Positions 15,952-25,643 are shown, counted from the stretch's first letter. The stretch: DNA of 64,000 nucleotides from Cytobacillus eiseniae (GCF_017874625.1 NZ_JAGIKZ010000002.1:1-64000), one strand, 5' to 3'. Notes: generated by a model from the letters alone, not told the origin. Numbers and translations are program-made.

Positions 15952-16025
15952 CGTCCCAGATAGGAATCGAACCTACGACCTACAGCTTAGGAGGCTGTCG
16001 CTCTATCCTACTGAGCTACTGGGAC
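15952..16025 (-). tRNA. tRNA-Arg (anticodon CCT)
   Basis: A 74-base cloverleaf can be drawn on the minus strand: acceptor GTCCCAG/CTGGGAC, D arm GCTC...GAGC, anticodon stem ACAGC/GCTGT with loop CTCCTAA (anticodon CCT, reading AGG), T arm GTAGG-TTCGATT-CCTAT, discriminator G. CCA is not encoded. It stands alone, with its own terminator, and a partial copy of its 3' end lies about 500 bases downstream. Confidence 0.95.
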
Positions 16026-16111
16026 AGTAGAATATATTATAAACGGATATTTATAGTGTCGTCAATGGATTTGTATCGATTAGAGACGAAAGAGGCGGTC
16101 GTAATCTAGCA

Positions 16112-17152
16112 TTAATTCATTAATTTCCTTCTATAGAAATGTAGAAGGGATCTTACTTTTATTTTTAAGCTTTTTATTTTCGAAGTATTTAATTCAATAA
16201 TCGGCTGGGTTAATGAAGTGATCAATTTGCTTGATAATAAGAATGTGAGCAATAGAGAAACGCCCGCAAGCAGTAAAAAATTTTCCGGTGTTGTGAAATA
16301 ATCCTGCACGGCACTTTCTCTAAAGATCCGTACGAAAAAGCCATGGAGCAAATACACATAAAATGTATTTTTCCCGAGACTTGTAAAAAAGTATTGTCTT
16401 TTAGGCATAAGGGAGAAAAAGCTTAATACGATCGCTAGGCTAAGGATATAAAAACCTAATCGAGTAAAAAGGGCAGTAATTGTTGCTGCACCCATTTCTG
16501 CATAAGGTTTAGACCCAAGGAGCCATTCATAATTAATGTCTGGAAAATAATAAAAGCCTGTAAAAGCAAGGATGAAAATAGTTATGGCAACACCTTTTAT
16601 ATGAGGCTTTAATAAAGATCGAAACTGTTCTTTCTTCATATAATAGCCAATTAAGAACAAAGGAAAGAATACAAAAGTTCGAGATATGCTTAAGTAACTT
16701 GAAAATCCTTCTATATATCCAATGGCTAGGCCGATTATTAAGGCCGTTGCAATTGAGTAAGTAGGTTTCATTTTTGCAAAAATCAACAGCAACATATTCC
16801 AGAAAAATAAACTAATTAGAAACCATAATGACCAATGCGGTGTAAGTGGATCCATTTGGAAATTTGATTTATCAAATAGAAAATAGTAAAAAATTGAATA
16901 GATTAATTGAAAAATAATATATGGCAGGATAAGTTTTTTTGCGATCTTCGGCAAATATCCTTTTTTGTGATAGCCTTTGGCAAAATACCCTGATACGAGT
17001 ATAAAAGCTGGCATGTGAAAGGTGTAAATCACCTTATACAAAGTGAAAATTGTTTCACTTTCAGTAATATATGAACGTAGGAAGTGACCGAAAACGACCA
17101 AGAATATCAAGATGAATTTTGCATTATCGAAGTAAAAATCACGTTGCTTCAT
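16112..17152 (-). CDS. ykrP: Acyltransferase 3 family membrane protein (YkrP-like)
   Basis: The 346-residue protein has about ten membrane helices and the acyltransferase-3 fold used by O-acetyltransferases of sugars and cell-surface polymers. Typical features are FDNAKFILIFLVVFGHF with the catalytic His near residue 23, FHMPAFILVSGYFAKG, and LGKNTFYVYLLHGFFVR near the C-terminus. It fits the fucose 4-O-acetylase-like group and takes the place of ykrP after ktrD in B. subtilis. AGAGGAGGATATT precedes the ATG. The acceptor is unknown, probably an envelope glycan. Confidence 0.82.
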   Translation of the reverse strand: MKQRDFYFDNAKFILIFLVVFGHFLRSYITESETIFTLYKVIYTFHMPAFILVSGYFAKGYHKKGYLPKIAKKLILPYIIFQLIYSIFYYFLFDKSNFQMDPLTPHWSLWFLISLFFWNMLLLIFAKMKPTYSIATALIIGLAIGYIEGFSSYLSISRTFVFFPLFLIGYYMKKEQFRSLLKPHIKGVAITIFILAFTGFYYFPDINYEWLLGSKPYAEMGAATITALFTRLGFYILSLAIVLSFFSLMPKRQYFFTSLGKNTFYVYLLHGFFVRIFRESAVQDYFTTPENFLLLAGVSLLLTFLLSSKLITSLTQPIIELNTSKIKSLKIKVRSLLHFYRRKLMN

Positions 17153-17163
17153 AATATCCTCCT

Positions 17164-17187
17164 CTTTTATAGACCCCCCTATAAAAG
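17164..17187. promoter_or_regulatory. Inverted repeat abutting the ykrP ribosome site
   Basis: CTTTTATAG (17164-17172) and CTATAAAAG (17179-17187) are perfect 9-base arms with a six-base loop. The left arm meets the AGAGGAGG ribosome binding site of the minus-strand acyltransferase gene, so it could be an operator or block translation. The remainder of the gap to 17525 shows nothing else I can support. Confidence 0.4.
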
Positions 17188-17525
17188 ATTCCCTCCGATT
17201 CTACTTACCCACATTAGTATGAAGAATAAACAAAATAAAAGAAAGAAAGAGAGGAAGATCGACCAAAGTCTGGCTAAACAAGAAATTGCAGCTCTCTGTT
17301 ATAGTACAAAAATAAACTGTTATATAATTGTGAATTCGTTTTCAATTCTTATTGTTTCAATGATTTTCGATAATTTATTAAATCTGTTTCACTAAAATCG
17401 AAGAGATGTTTGACTTTTGTCACAGCTTAACATGAAACAATTACATACAATGAGAATAGGGGAATATTGTCATTGCTTTTGAAAAGGCAATATAAATTAG
17501 TTGTTTTCATAATGGGAGGGAGAAT

Positions 17526-18539
17526 ATGTCAATTTTGCCAAAGAAGAATGAACTTGGATTCTTCGAAATAAGACTGGAATCAATCGGTGGACTTGGTGCT
17601 AATTTAGCCGGGAAGATGTTAGCTGAAGCTGGTGTGCTAGGACTTGGATTAAATGGATCGAACTTTTCTTCATATGGGTCTGAAAAGAAAGGCTCCCCTG
17701 TTAAAAGCTTTATCAGGTACTGTGATCCAGATGTAGAAATACGTGCCCATAGTCCAATTGAACAGCCACATGTTGTTGGTGTGTTTCATGAAGCGCTATA
17801 TAAAACAGTTGATGTTGTCAGCGGCTTAGAGCCAGATGGAATTTTATTAGTGAACTCAACGAGAGAATTTGATGAAATAAAAGAAGATTTAAAGTTAGAA
17901 TTCGGAACATTAGCAATTGTAGATGCGTTGCAAATTGCCGTCGAAGAAAAAACAAAAGTGAATACAGCGATGCTTGGCGCTTTATTCCGTATTTGCGATT
18001 TTCTTGATCCAGAAGCAATGAAAACCATTATTCGTAAAACATTTGAAAAAAAATATCCACACTTAGTTGAACCGAATATTCGTACATTTGAACGTGGATA
18101 TAATGAAGTTCAATTTAAAACATATGAAACACCAGTGGACGCTGTTGGGAAATTATTCTCCAGACCAGTGCCGCTACTTGGCTATGAAACACAAGAAATG
18201 GGTGGTGTAATTACCGCTCAAGCGAATAGTGTGTTAAAGGATTTAAGTGGTTCAAGACAAGGTTTCCTGCCAAAATTTGAGATTGAACAATGTATTAACT
18301 GTGCAGCCTGTGATACTGTTTGCCCGGATATGTGTTTCGTATGGGAAGAAGGCGAAGATAAAAGAGGCAGAAAGCAAATGTTCCTAAAGGGAATTGACTA
18401 TCAATACTGTAAAGGCTGCTTAAAATGCGTAGAAGCATGCCCAACAACTGCATTAAGTGATTTGCGGGAGATGATTGGCTATGCTGAAACAAATAGTGTT
18501 AAGCACAACTTTCCTTATGTAGCAGGAGGGGTTTCTTAA
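17526..18539 (+). CDS. 2-oxoacid:ferredoxin oxidoreductase, fused gamma and delta subunits
   Basis: The enzyme oxidises a 2-oxoacid (pyruvate or a relative) with CoA to acyl-CoA, CO2 and reduced ferredoxin. The 337-residue protein joins a gamma domain (about 1-190, RLESIGGLGANLAGKML, TAMLGA) to a delta ferredoxin domain (about 250-315) with two [4Fe-4S] motifs, CINCAACDTVCP and CKGCLKCVEACP. GGGAGGGAGAAT precedes the ATG. It overlaps the alpha-beta gene by one base (TAATGG), so both form one unit. Substrate is not provable from sequence. Confidence 0.88.
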   Translation: MSILPKKNELGFFEIRLESIGGLGANLAGKMLAEAGVLGLGLNGSNFSSYGSEKKGSPVKSFIRYCDPDVEIRAHSPIEQPHVVGVFHEALYKTVDVVSGLEPDGILLVNSTREFDEIKEDLKLEFGTLAIVDALQIAVEEKTKVNTAMLGALFRICDFLDPEAMKTIIRKTFEKKYPHLVEPNIRTFERGYNEVQFKTYETPVDAVGKLFSRPVPLLGYETQEMGGVITAQANSVLKDLSGSRQGFLPKFEIEQCINCAACDTVCPDMCFVWEEGEDKRGRKQMFLKGIDYQYCKGCLKCVEACPTTALSDLREMIGYAETNSVKHNFPYVAGGVS

Positions 18540-20833
18540 TGGCAATGACAGAAGAAAATTTAAAAGTAGCAAATAAAACAGAGCAGTTAACTACATTTGA
18601 AAGTGGAAATGAAATGGCTGCGATGGCAGCTGCACAAATTAATTATCATATAATGGGGTATTTCCCGATTACACCTTCTACAGAGGTTGCACAATATTTA
18701 GACCAAATGAAAGCGCGTGGCGAGCATGATGTGAAATTAATACCAGCAGATGGCGAGCATGGTTCAGCAGGTATTTGTTACGGGGCAGCAGCTACAGGTG
18801 CAAGGGTTTTCAATGCGACAAGTGCTAATGGTTTTATGTATATGCTTGAACAGATGCCGGTACAAGCAGGAACTCGTTTTCCGATGGTCATGAATTTAGT
18901 GACTCGTGCTGTTAGTGGTCCTCTAGATATTAGAGGAGATCACTCAGACTTGTACTACGCGTTGAACACAGGCTGGGTTATTTTAACTGCAAGAACACCA
19001 CAGGCTGTCTATGATATGAATATTATGGCTTTGAAAATTGCTGAGCATTCGAAAGTTCGATTGCCTGTCATTGTAGCATATGATGGATTCTTTACTTCTC
19101 ACCAGAAAAGAAAAGTAAATTATTTCAAGGATCGCAAGGTCGTACAAGAATTTGTTGGAGAATGCCCAACAGAATATAACTTTGCCCGTGATCCGAAGCT
19201 TCCGGTAACAATTGGTGCACATATGAATGGCGAAGACTTAATGAATAATCATTTCCAACAGTCAGAGGCTATGTATGCAGCAGGTGAAGTATATCAAGAA
19301 GTAGCGGCTGAATATGCGAAACTATCTGGACGTAACTATGAAGTACTTGATTTATATGGGATGGAAGATGCGGAAGTTGCTCTATTTTTATTAAATTCTG
19401 CTGCTGAAACAGCAAAGGATGTTGTTGATAAACTGCGAGCACAAGGGATTAAAGCTGGAGTAATCAGCCCAAATATTATTCGTCCATTCCCCGCAAAGGA
19501 AATTAGAGAAGCATTAAAAAATGTAAAAGCTCTATTAATTGGTGAAAGAGCAGACTCCTATGGTGGTCACGGACCAAACCTAACACACGAAGTGAAATCA
19601 GCATTACAAGAGGATAAGAACAATGAAACGATTGTTCTCAGCCGTGTGTTTGGTCTCGGAGGAAAAGATTTTTATGCTGATGATGCAGAGAATTTCTTTC
19701 AAGCTGCAATCGTAACAATGGAAAAGGGCTATGCCGATAAGCCATTTGATTATTATGGTCATGTTCCTGGCAATCCAGAGAAGGTTCTAAAGCCAGTCAT
19801 TACACCTCAACACGGTGATGTATACAATTCAGGACTTATTCATGTTGAAAACGATCCTGAAACGAATAAATTAAAAGTGAAAATACCGCCATTACGTTCT
19901 CTTACTTCCAAACCAAAGCGGATTGCTTCAGGTCATGGTGCATGTCCAGGATGTGGGATCTTTACTGGGCTTGAATTGTTCTTTAAAGGGATTGAAGGTG
20001 ATGTCGTTGTTCTTTATCAAACAGGCTGTGCCTATGTAACGACTACGGCTTATCCATATACTTCCCATAAACAAACGATGATTCATAACTTATTCCAAAA
20101 TGGTGCTGCCACATTATCAGGTACGGTTGAAGCATTCTTTGAACTGAAAGAACGCGGGGAAATAAATGTATCTGATGATGCAACATTTGTCATGATAACA
20201 GGTGACGGTGGAATGGATATCGGAATGGGGTCAGCAATCGGCACCGCACTGCGAAATCATAAGTTAATCATGCTAGAGTACGATAATGAAGGCTATATGA
20301 ATACGGGCTCTCAAATGTCCTACTCAACACCAAAAGGTCATATGACAAGTACGAGCAATGTTGGCAAATCGCAACAAGGGAAATCATTCCATCATAAGGA
20401 TACAGCCCAAATAATGGCTTCAACAAATATTCCGTATGTATTTACAGGTGTCGAGGCTTTCCCGCAAGATTTAATTAAGAAGGCAGCAAAGGCACAATGG
20501 TACGCACAAAATGTTGGTACAGTATACGGGAAAATTCTAATTACCTGTCCGTTGAACTGGAAGTCAGAGGATCGGTACGGGGAGAAAATTCTTGAGGCTG
20601 CTGTGAACACTTGCTTCTTCCCACTCTATGAAGTAGAAAATGGAATAACAACGATTACTTATAACCCAGATGAGAAGAAGAAAAGAGTCTCTTTAGAAGA
20701 ATGGTTAAAGTACATGGGAAAAACAAAGCATTTATTAAAAGAAGAAAATCATGAATTACTTGTTGAATTAGAAGAAGAAATTGAACATAGATGGCAGCGA
20801 ATACTTGCGAAACATGAAAATCCTCACTTATAA
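18539..20833 (+). CDS. 2-oxoacid:ferredoxin oxidoreductase, fused alpha and beta subunits
   Basis: This 764-residue catalytic chain has an alpha part (about 20-400; YFPITPSTEVAQYL, DGEHGSAGICYGAAATGARV, ISPNIIRPFPAKEI) and a TPP-binding beta part (about 450-740; GHGACPGCGIFTGLELF, TGCAYVT, GDGGMDIGMGSAIGTAL with the Mg-TPP motif). Cys residues of the beta cluster are present. The alpha part looks like pyruvate oxidoreductases around TSANGFMYMLEQMP and DIRGDHSDLYYAL. It is translated from a TAATGG overlap and ends at a terminator. Such a ferredoxin-linked enzyme is absent from B. subtilis. Confidence 0.88.
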   Translation: MAMTEENLKVANKTEQLTTFESGNEMAAMAAAQINYHIMGYFPITPSTEVAQYLDQMKARGEHDVKLIPADGEHGSAGICYGAAATGARVFNATSANGFMYMLEQMPVQAGTRFPMVMNLVTRAVSGPLDIRGDHSDLYYALNTGWVILTARTPQAVYDMNIMALKIAEHSKVRLPVIVAYDGFFTSHQKRKVNYFKDRKVVQEFVGECPTEYNFARDPKLPVTIGAHMNGEDLMNNHFQQSEAMYAAGEVYQEVAAEYAKLSGRNYEVLDLYGMEDAEVALFLLNSAAETAKDVVDKLRAQGIKAGVISPNIIRPFPAKEIREALKNVKALLIGERADSYGGHGPNLTHEVKSALQEDKNNETIVLSRVFGLGGKDFYADDAENFFQAAIVTMEKGYADKPFDYYGHVPGNPEKVLKPVITPQHGDVYNSGLIHVENDPETNKLKVKIPPLRSLTSKPKRIASGHGACPGCGIFTGLELFFKGIEGDVVVLYQTGCAYVTTTAYPYTSHKQTMIHNLFQNGAATLSGTVEAFFELKERGEINVSDDATFVMITGDGGMDIGMGSAIGTALRNHKLIMLEYDNEGYMNTGSQMSYSTPKGHMTSTSNVGKSQQGKSFHHKDTAQIMASTNIPYVFTGVEAFPQDLIKKAAKAQWYAQNVGTVYGKILITCPLNWKSEDRYGEKILEAAVNTCFFPLYEVENGITTITYNPDEKKKRVSLEEWLKYMGKTKHLLKEENHELLVELEEEIEHRWQRILAKHENPHL

Positions 20834-20869
20834 AATATTTTGGATTATGAAATAGAGTATTGACAGTAG

Positions 20870-20906
20870 AGGCGCTTGGAGAGAATTCTTCTTCAAGCGT
20901 CTTTAT
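20870..20906 (+). terminator. Terminator of the oxidoreductase operon
   Basis: AGGCGCTTG pairs with CAAGCGTCT (one G-T) and is followed by TTTAT. Confidence 0.75.
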
Positions 20907-20999
20907 ATAACATATTATTTGTACCTTCGAGGTAACCTTTCTTCTTTTTCATTCGTCTATTAATAGAATAGATGAATATTAGATAAGGATGGGATTTTT

Positions 21000-21203
21000 G
21001 TGCTATATCCAACAGTAATGTGTCATAACGGGCGTATTCATGCAGTGAAAGATCAAACATCATGTATTTGTGGTGTGAGTTACCAAATTCAACATGCTAA
21101 AAATCAAAGAGAGATTTTGAAATCCATTCATTTTAGACATATTCATACGATCGATTGTCGAAAATGTAAATCAAAATTGAGTGAGATGGTGCAAATCCTT
21201 TGA
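21000..21203 (+). CDS. Small Cys-rich protein, possible zinc-binding
   Basis: A 67-residue product with GTG start after AAGGATGGGATTTTT. It has five Cys: MCHNG, SCICG and DCRKCKSK, with His residues in between (RHIHTIDC), which suits a small zinc-binding fold. I do not recognise a family. It is monocistronic between the oxidoreductase operon and a convergent acetyltransferase gene. Confidence 0.55.
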   Translation: MLYPTVMCHNGRIHAVKDQTSCICGVSYQIQHAKNQREILKSIHFRHIHTIDCRKCKSKLSEMVQIL

Positions 21204-21285
21204 GGAAGTATGAATAATAAAAGAAGAAACCATGTATTCCCTCTTTTATTAGTATATTCAAAGTGATTGATTTAGTAGGATTAAT

Positions 21286-21741
21286 CTAATCATTAATTGA
21301 TAGTTCCAAATCGTCATCCACTTCAATAAATCCAAATTTCTTATATACTGGTTTGCCCATTTTTGATGCAGTGAGCCATATTTTTGTAATGCCCAATTGT
21401 TTCACTTCATTTACTAATGTAGATAATAACTTCGTAGCTATCCCTTGCCCCCGATAATGATCCTTCGTATACATATTGGCGATGTACGCCCTTTTTCCAG
21501 TCCTATTCGTATAACTTGGTGGAAATTCATAAAATATAATAGCCCCGCAAGCAATGATGTCTTTGTGATCTTCTACTAGCCATTGAATAATTGTTCCGTC
21601 ACCAAGTTTATTTTTGAAGAACATAGATAGTTCAGCATCGATATTGATACTTGGCTCAATACCCTCATCAATTAATTGCAGTTTTCTTAAATTAACCAGT
21701 TGATTGCAATCATCAATGGTTGCCTTTCGAAATTTCAACAT
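21286..21741 (-). CDS. GNAT family N-acetyltransferase
   Basis: The 151-residue protein has the GNAT fold that transfers an acetyl group from acetyl-CoA to an amine. Motif A, the pyrophosphate loop, is DHYRGQGIATKLLSTLVNEV (about residues 90-110); beta-4 AYIANMYTK precedes it and KKFGFIEVDDDLEL ends the domain. The start of about 20 residues (FRKATIDDCNQLVNLR) is the usual GNAT N-terminus. AAGGGAGATT precedes the ATG. Substrate unknown. Confidence 0.85.
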   Translation of the reverse strand: MLKFRKATIDDCNQLVNLRKLQLIDEGIEPSINIDAELSMFFKNKLGDGTIIQWLVEDHKDIIACGAIIFYEFPPSYTNRTGKRAYIANMYTKDHYRGQGIATKLLSTLVNEVKQLGITKIWLTASKMGKPVYKKFGFIEVDDDLELSIND

Positions 21742-21958
21742 TCATTTAATCTCCCTTCTATTTACTCATTATTATACCATTTCCCTGCTATGAAAAAGGT
21801 TTCCAAGCATCCATTAGTTCGTTAGTAATAATAAAAATGCAACATTCTCTTCAAAAGTAATTATGATTGAATTATAATGAAATAATAAACTAGTAAAAAT
21901 GTTTCATATCTTTACATATTTTAGTATATTGAATTGGATATACAAAGGAGTGCAATGT

Positions 21959-23764
21959 ATGAAAGACATTAAGGGGAGCAAACAAAAAAGAGAAAAAAAT
22001 TCAAAAAGGAGTAAGCAATTAAAGAAAAAAACAAAGAATAATATGTTATTAAAATTAACTCAATTAAACATTTGGAAAAAGTTAAAGTTGGGACAAAAAT
22101 ATGGAGTAGCCCTCTTTATCACAATTGGCCTCTTTACAATTTCCACCATAATTACCTTTATGCTTTTGAGCATTGCCAATTCCAATATGGATTTAGTAGA
22201 GGAAACTGGTGAAAAGGCGATTAAGATTACCGAAGCAACAGCTATTTTCCATTATAAGGGAAGTGCGATTGGGAATTTCATCATAGATTCAAATCCCAAA
22301 CACTTGAAAAGCTTTGATGAACTAACTGAAAAATTTAATGAAGTAAAAAAGGAAATTACTCCAGCACTTAAGACGGAGGAAACAAAACAGTTATTAACTG
22401 AAATTAGTGAAAATGATGAAAAAATAAATAAAGTTTTCTATGAAGTCATTGAACCTGAGGTGAAACTTCATCATGTAAGGGAATATCGACTAGGAAAATT
22501 GCAGGCTGATGATGCAATTGCAGAAACAGTAGTAAAATTAGACGCATTAAGTAATGCGTTGAAGACTGAACAAGCGGAAGCAGTAAGTTCTGCAAAATCA
22601 AGATTAATTCTTACATTGATTGTATTAGGTGTATCGATCATCGTTTCTGCTGCATTAGGAATTGCCAGTATCTTATTTATTGGACGAATTATTTCTAACA
22701 AGCTTGGACAAATTGTCCAACTTTCAAATGAAATTGCTGCAGGAAACCTACATGTAGATGCAGTTGAATATGATGGAAATGATGAAATTGCGGAACTTAG
22801 TAAAGCAACAAACTCAATGAAAGAACGACTTCAGTCTATGATTCAAGAAATTTCTGCCGTCTCTAGCTATGTGACTGAAAGAAGCAACGAGTTAAATATT
22901 GCTGCAAATGAAGTGAGTGCTGCGAGCGAGCAAGGTGCATCCACTATGCAGGAACTTTCAGGTGGTGCAGAGGATCAAGCGAGTGCTGCTACAGAGTTGG
23001 CACGAATGATGGATGATTATTTACTTAAAGTGGAAGAAGCAACAAAGAGTGGATTCATGATAAAATCAGCATCAAATGAAGTATTAACAATGACAAAATC
23101 TGGTGATACACTTATGAAAGAATCACAAGATCAAATGACTGTCATTAATGATATTATGAAGACATCTGTTGAACGAGTGAACGGATTAGATGAGCAAACA
23201 CAACAAATTACTAAACTCGTACAAGTCATTCATGAGATTGCCAATCAAACCAATTTACTTGCATTAAATGCTGCAATTGAGGCTGCGCGTGCTGGGGAAC
23301 ATGGAAAAGGGTTTGCTGTTGTTGCAGATGAAGTTCGTAAACTTGCTGAGCAAGTTTCATTATCTGTATCCGATATTACAACAATTGTTAAAGGAATTCA
23401 GACTGAATCTAACAATGTGGTATCCTCCTTACAAACAGGTTATTCACAGGTTGAGAAGGGCACTGAAAAGATTCAGCTTACAGGAGAAACATTCCAGAAA
23501 ATATATCAAGCTGTAAATGTCATGTCAAATAATGTGAATGATATATCGAAGAGTCTTGAGCATGTTTCAGAAAGCTCTACATTAATGAACCAATCAATTG
23601 AAAATATTGCTGCAGTATCTGAGGAATCTGCTGCTGGAATCGAGCAGACAAGCGCAACAATTACACAAACAAATCATTCCATGGAAGAAATCTCTGAAAA
23701 TGCGCAATCATTATCAGATCTTGCTGACCAATTGAATGCGATGATCGCAAAATTCAAACTATAA
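21959..23764 (+). CDS. Methyl-accepting chemotaxis protein
   Basis: A 601-residue transmembrane chemoreceptor. After a very basic cytosolic N-terminus (about 45 residues, Lys-rich) come a first membrane span (about 48-72), an all-helical outer sensor of the four-helix-bundle type (about 73-205), a second span (about 206-230), a HAMP domain and a long signalling coiled coil. The hairpin tip [20 protein letters not shown] and [18 protein letters not shown] is canonical for CheA/CheW coupling. AAAGGAGTGCA selects the ATG at 21959. The ligand is unknown. Confidence 0.9.
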   Translation: MKDIKGSKQKREKNSKRSKQLKKKTKNNMLLKLTQLNIWKKLKLGQKYGVALFITIGLFTISTIITFMLLSIANSNMDLVEETGEKAIKITEATAIFHYKGSAIGNFIIDSNPKHLKSFDELTEKFNEVKKEITPALKTEETKQLLTEISENDEKINKVFYEVIEPEVKLHHVREYRLGKLQADDAIAETVVKLDALSNALKTEQAEAVSSAKSRLILTLIVLGVSIIVSAALGIASILFIGRIISNKLGQIVQLSNEIAAGNLHVDAVEYDGNDEIAELSKATNSMKERLQSMIQEISAVSSYVTERSNELNIAANEVSAASEQGASTMQELSGGAEDQASAATELARMMDDYLLKVEEATKSGFMIKSASNEVLTMTKSGDTLMKESQDQMTVINDIMKTSVERVNGLDEQTQQITKLVQVIHEIANQTNLLALNAAIEAARAGEHGKGFAVVADEVRKLAEQVSLSVSDITTIVKGIQTESNNVVSSLQTGYSQVEKGTEKIQLTGETFQKIYQAVNVMSNNVNDISKSLEHVSESSTLMNQSIENIAAVSEESAAGIEQTSATITQTNHSMEEISENAQSLSDLADQLNAMIAKFKL

Positions 23765-23826
23765 ATTTAACTTCTTTAAGTGTCAAAATTACTAGCTAAT
23801 ACACTTACAATCATAAAATAGATATA

Positions 23827-23862
23827 AAAGCATGTGAAAGAGTTATTCTTCACATGCTTTTA
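23827..23862 (+). terminator. Terminator of the chemoreceptor gene
   Basis: AAAGCATGTGAA and TTCACATGCTTT arms are followed by TATAATTTT. Confidence 0.85.
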
Positions 23863-23911
23863 TAATTTTAAGGCTCTATTATAACTGAATGTTGGTTTTA
23901 CTCTGTTTTAA

Positions 23912-24046
23912 AAATAAACAGAGAAATTCCGGCTAAATTAGGAAATGCCTGTATTTCCTTAAAACTAAGTAGTTTTTCCACTTATTTGATCAAAATCGAT
24001 GGATTTTGTCTAATATATTGCTGTTAACCGGAAATTCTCCGCCTAT
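23912..24046. repeat. Decayed palindrome cluster, locus B
   Basis: Three degenerate palindromes are centred near 23925, 23975 and 24035 (for example TTAACCGGAAATTCTCCGCC), 50 and 60 apart as in loci A and C. Spacer hairpins AGGAAAT..ATTTCCT and AAAATC..GATTTT correspond to those of locus C but in reverse order, so this copy seems to be inverted. The rest of the gap 23863-24203 holds no gene. Confidence 0.5.
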
Positions 24047-24203
24047 TACTCCCCATACATAATTGTACATTTTCGAACGAAAAGGAATGGGTGGAAAAAT
24101 AGTAAATAGGTTAGAGCGTTGAAGTTTCACATATTAAAAGGAAGGGATTTTTTCTTATATTGTAGAAATAGTCAATTGTATATCCCAATAGGAGGGAAGA
24201 CCA

Positions 24204-25643
24204 ATGACTTTGAATGAGGGCAACATTAAAGAACAAAAATTAAATGAGAAAATTGATAATGATTTATATAAAGATTTATTTTTTGAAGCGCTTGAAGGGA
24301 TTGTCTTTTGGACTGGTTATGGAAAGATTGTAAAAGTGAATGAAGCAGCCTGCCGAATTTTCGAATGTGAAGAAGATGAATTATTAACAAAAAGTATACA
24401 AGACTTCGTGTTCTTAAAGGATGCTAAATATGACCGGATCGTGGATCGCCTTTTTCAGGAAGGCTCCATACGAGAAGAGCTTGCTTTCCTTATGCCAAAT
24501 GGACAAATGAAATATTTAGAATTTACTTCAAAGCTTCATTCAGTAGAAAATTTTCACATGACAATCTTTCGAAATGTTACAGATCGAAAGCAAATCGAAC
24601 AGGAGCTTCGAGAAAGCGAATTGAAATTTCGTAAAGTATTCGAAGGTGCATTAGAAGGAATGATCATGTGGAATGGGAATGAAGTCGTTGATATCAATCA
24701 GGCAGGCGAGAAAATGTTTAATCTACCGAGGGAAAAGATCATTGGCCGTTCATTAATGGAGCTATTAACTAGTTTTAATATTGAAGAAGAAGAGCTTATT
24801 AGCCATTTTGAGAACCTAAATATGAATGGATATACGAATGAGATGCTTCAAATTAATACGGAATCAGGCAGGAGAATGTACTTTGAGTTTTCAGCGAAAC
24901 AGAATGTATTCTCGAAGCTTTCGGTCATCCTTTTTAAGGATGTAACAGATAAAAAAGAAATGGAGGAGCAGCTCAAAAAGTCTGATACGCTCAATGTAGT
25001 TGGTGAACTTGCAGCAGGAATCGCTCATGAAATACGGAATCCGATGACTGCCTTGAAAGGTTTTATCCAACTGTTGGAGGATAGTATTAAGGAAGATCAT
25101 TCAATGTATTTCAACATCATCTCAACTGAATTAAAACGAATTGAATCAATTATTAATGAATTTTTACTGCTTGCGAAACCACAGTCACTTAAATTTTTTG
25201 AAAAAGATGTCACGAAAATTATGCAAGAAACGGTTGATTTCTTAAAAGCACAAGCGGTTTTACATAATGTCCAGATTATTAGCGAATATGAAAAAGAGTT
25301 GCCGCTTATTTATTGCGAGCCTAATCAATTAAAAAAGGTATTTATAAACTTAATTAAAAATGCAATCGAAGTGATGCCTAATGGGGGAAACATCACCGTA
25401 AGCATGGAAATATCACAAGATCATTTCATCCATATTTCCATAAAGGATGAGGGGATCGGCATCCCGAAGAATATGCTTGAAAAGCTTGGGCAGCCTTTCT
25501 ATACAACGAAAGAAAAAGGAACGGGTTTAGGATTAATGGTCACTTATAAAATAATAGAAGAACATAAAGGTTTTATTCAAGTAGAAAGTGAAAGTGGAGT
25601 AGGAACAGAATTTCACATTTATTTGCCGTTTGGAAGCAGATGA
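24204..25643 (+). CDS. PAS sensor histidine kinase, sporulation-kinase type (KinE-like)
   Basis: This 479-residue soluble kinase has two PAS domains (about 20-130 and 145-255), a HisKA dimerisation domain with phosphorylated His275 in ELAAGIAHEIRNPMTALKG, and a HATPase domain (NLIKNAIEVMPNGG, DEGIGIP, GTGLGL). The AHEIRNP-x-T-x-x-K-G form of the H box is that of the Kin kinases that feed Spo0F in the sporulation phosphorelay. No response regulator lies next to it, as for orphan Kin kinases. It is at the kinE position of B. subtilis. AGGAGGGAAGACC precedes the ATG. Confidence 0.85.
   Translation: MTLNEGNIKEQKLNEKIDNDLYKDLFFEALEGIVFWTGYGKIVKVNEAACRIFECEEDELLTKSIQDFVFLKDAKYDRIVDRLFQEGSIREELAFLMPNGQMKYLEFTSKLHSVENFHMTIFRNVTDRKQIEQELRESELKFRKVFEGALEGMIMWNGNEVVDINQAGEKMFNLPREKIIGRSLMELLTSFNIEEEELISHFENLNMNGYTNEMLQINTESGRRMYFEFSAKQNVFSKLSVILFKDVTDKKEMEEQLKKSDTLNVVGELAAGIAHEIRNPMTALKGFIQLLEDSIKEDHSMYFNIISTELKRIESIINEFLLLAKPQSLKFFEKDVTKIMQETVDFLKAQAVLHNVQIISEYEKELPLIYCEPNQLKKVFINLIKNAIEVMPNGGNITVSMEISQDHFIHISIKDEGIGIPKNMLEKLGQPFYTTKEKGTGLGLMVTYKIIEEHKGFIQVESESGVGTEFHIYLPFGSR

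Noticed and set aside
17472-17491. Imperfect palindrome ATTGCTTTTGAAAAGGCAAT before the oxidoreductase operon
   Set aside because: Could be an operator, but it is short, AT-rich and matches no regulator consensus I know.
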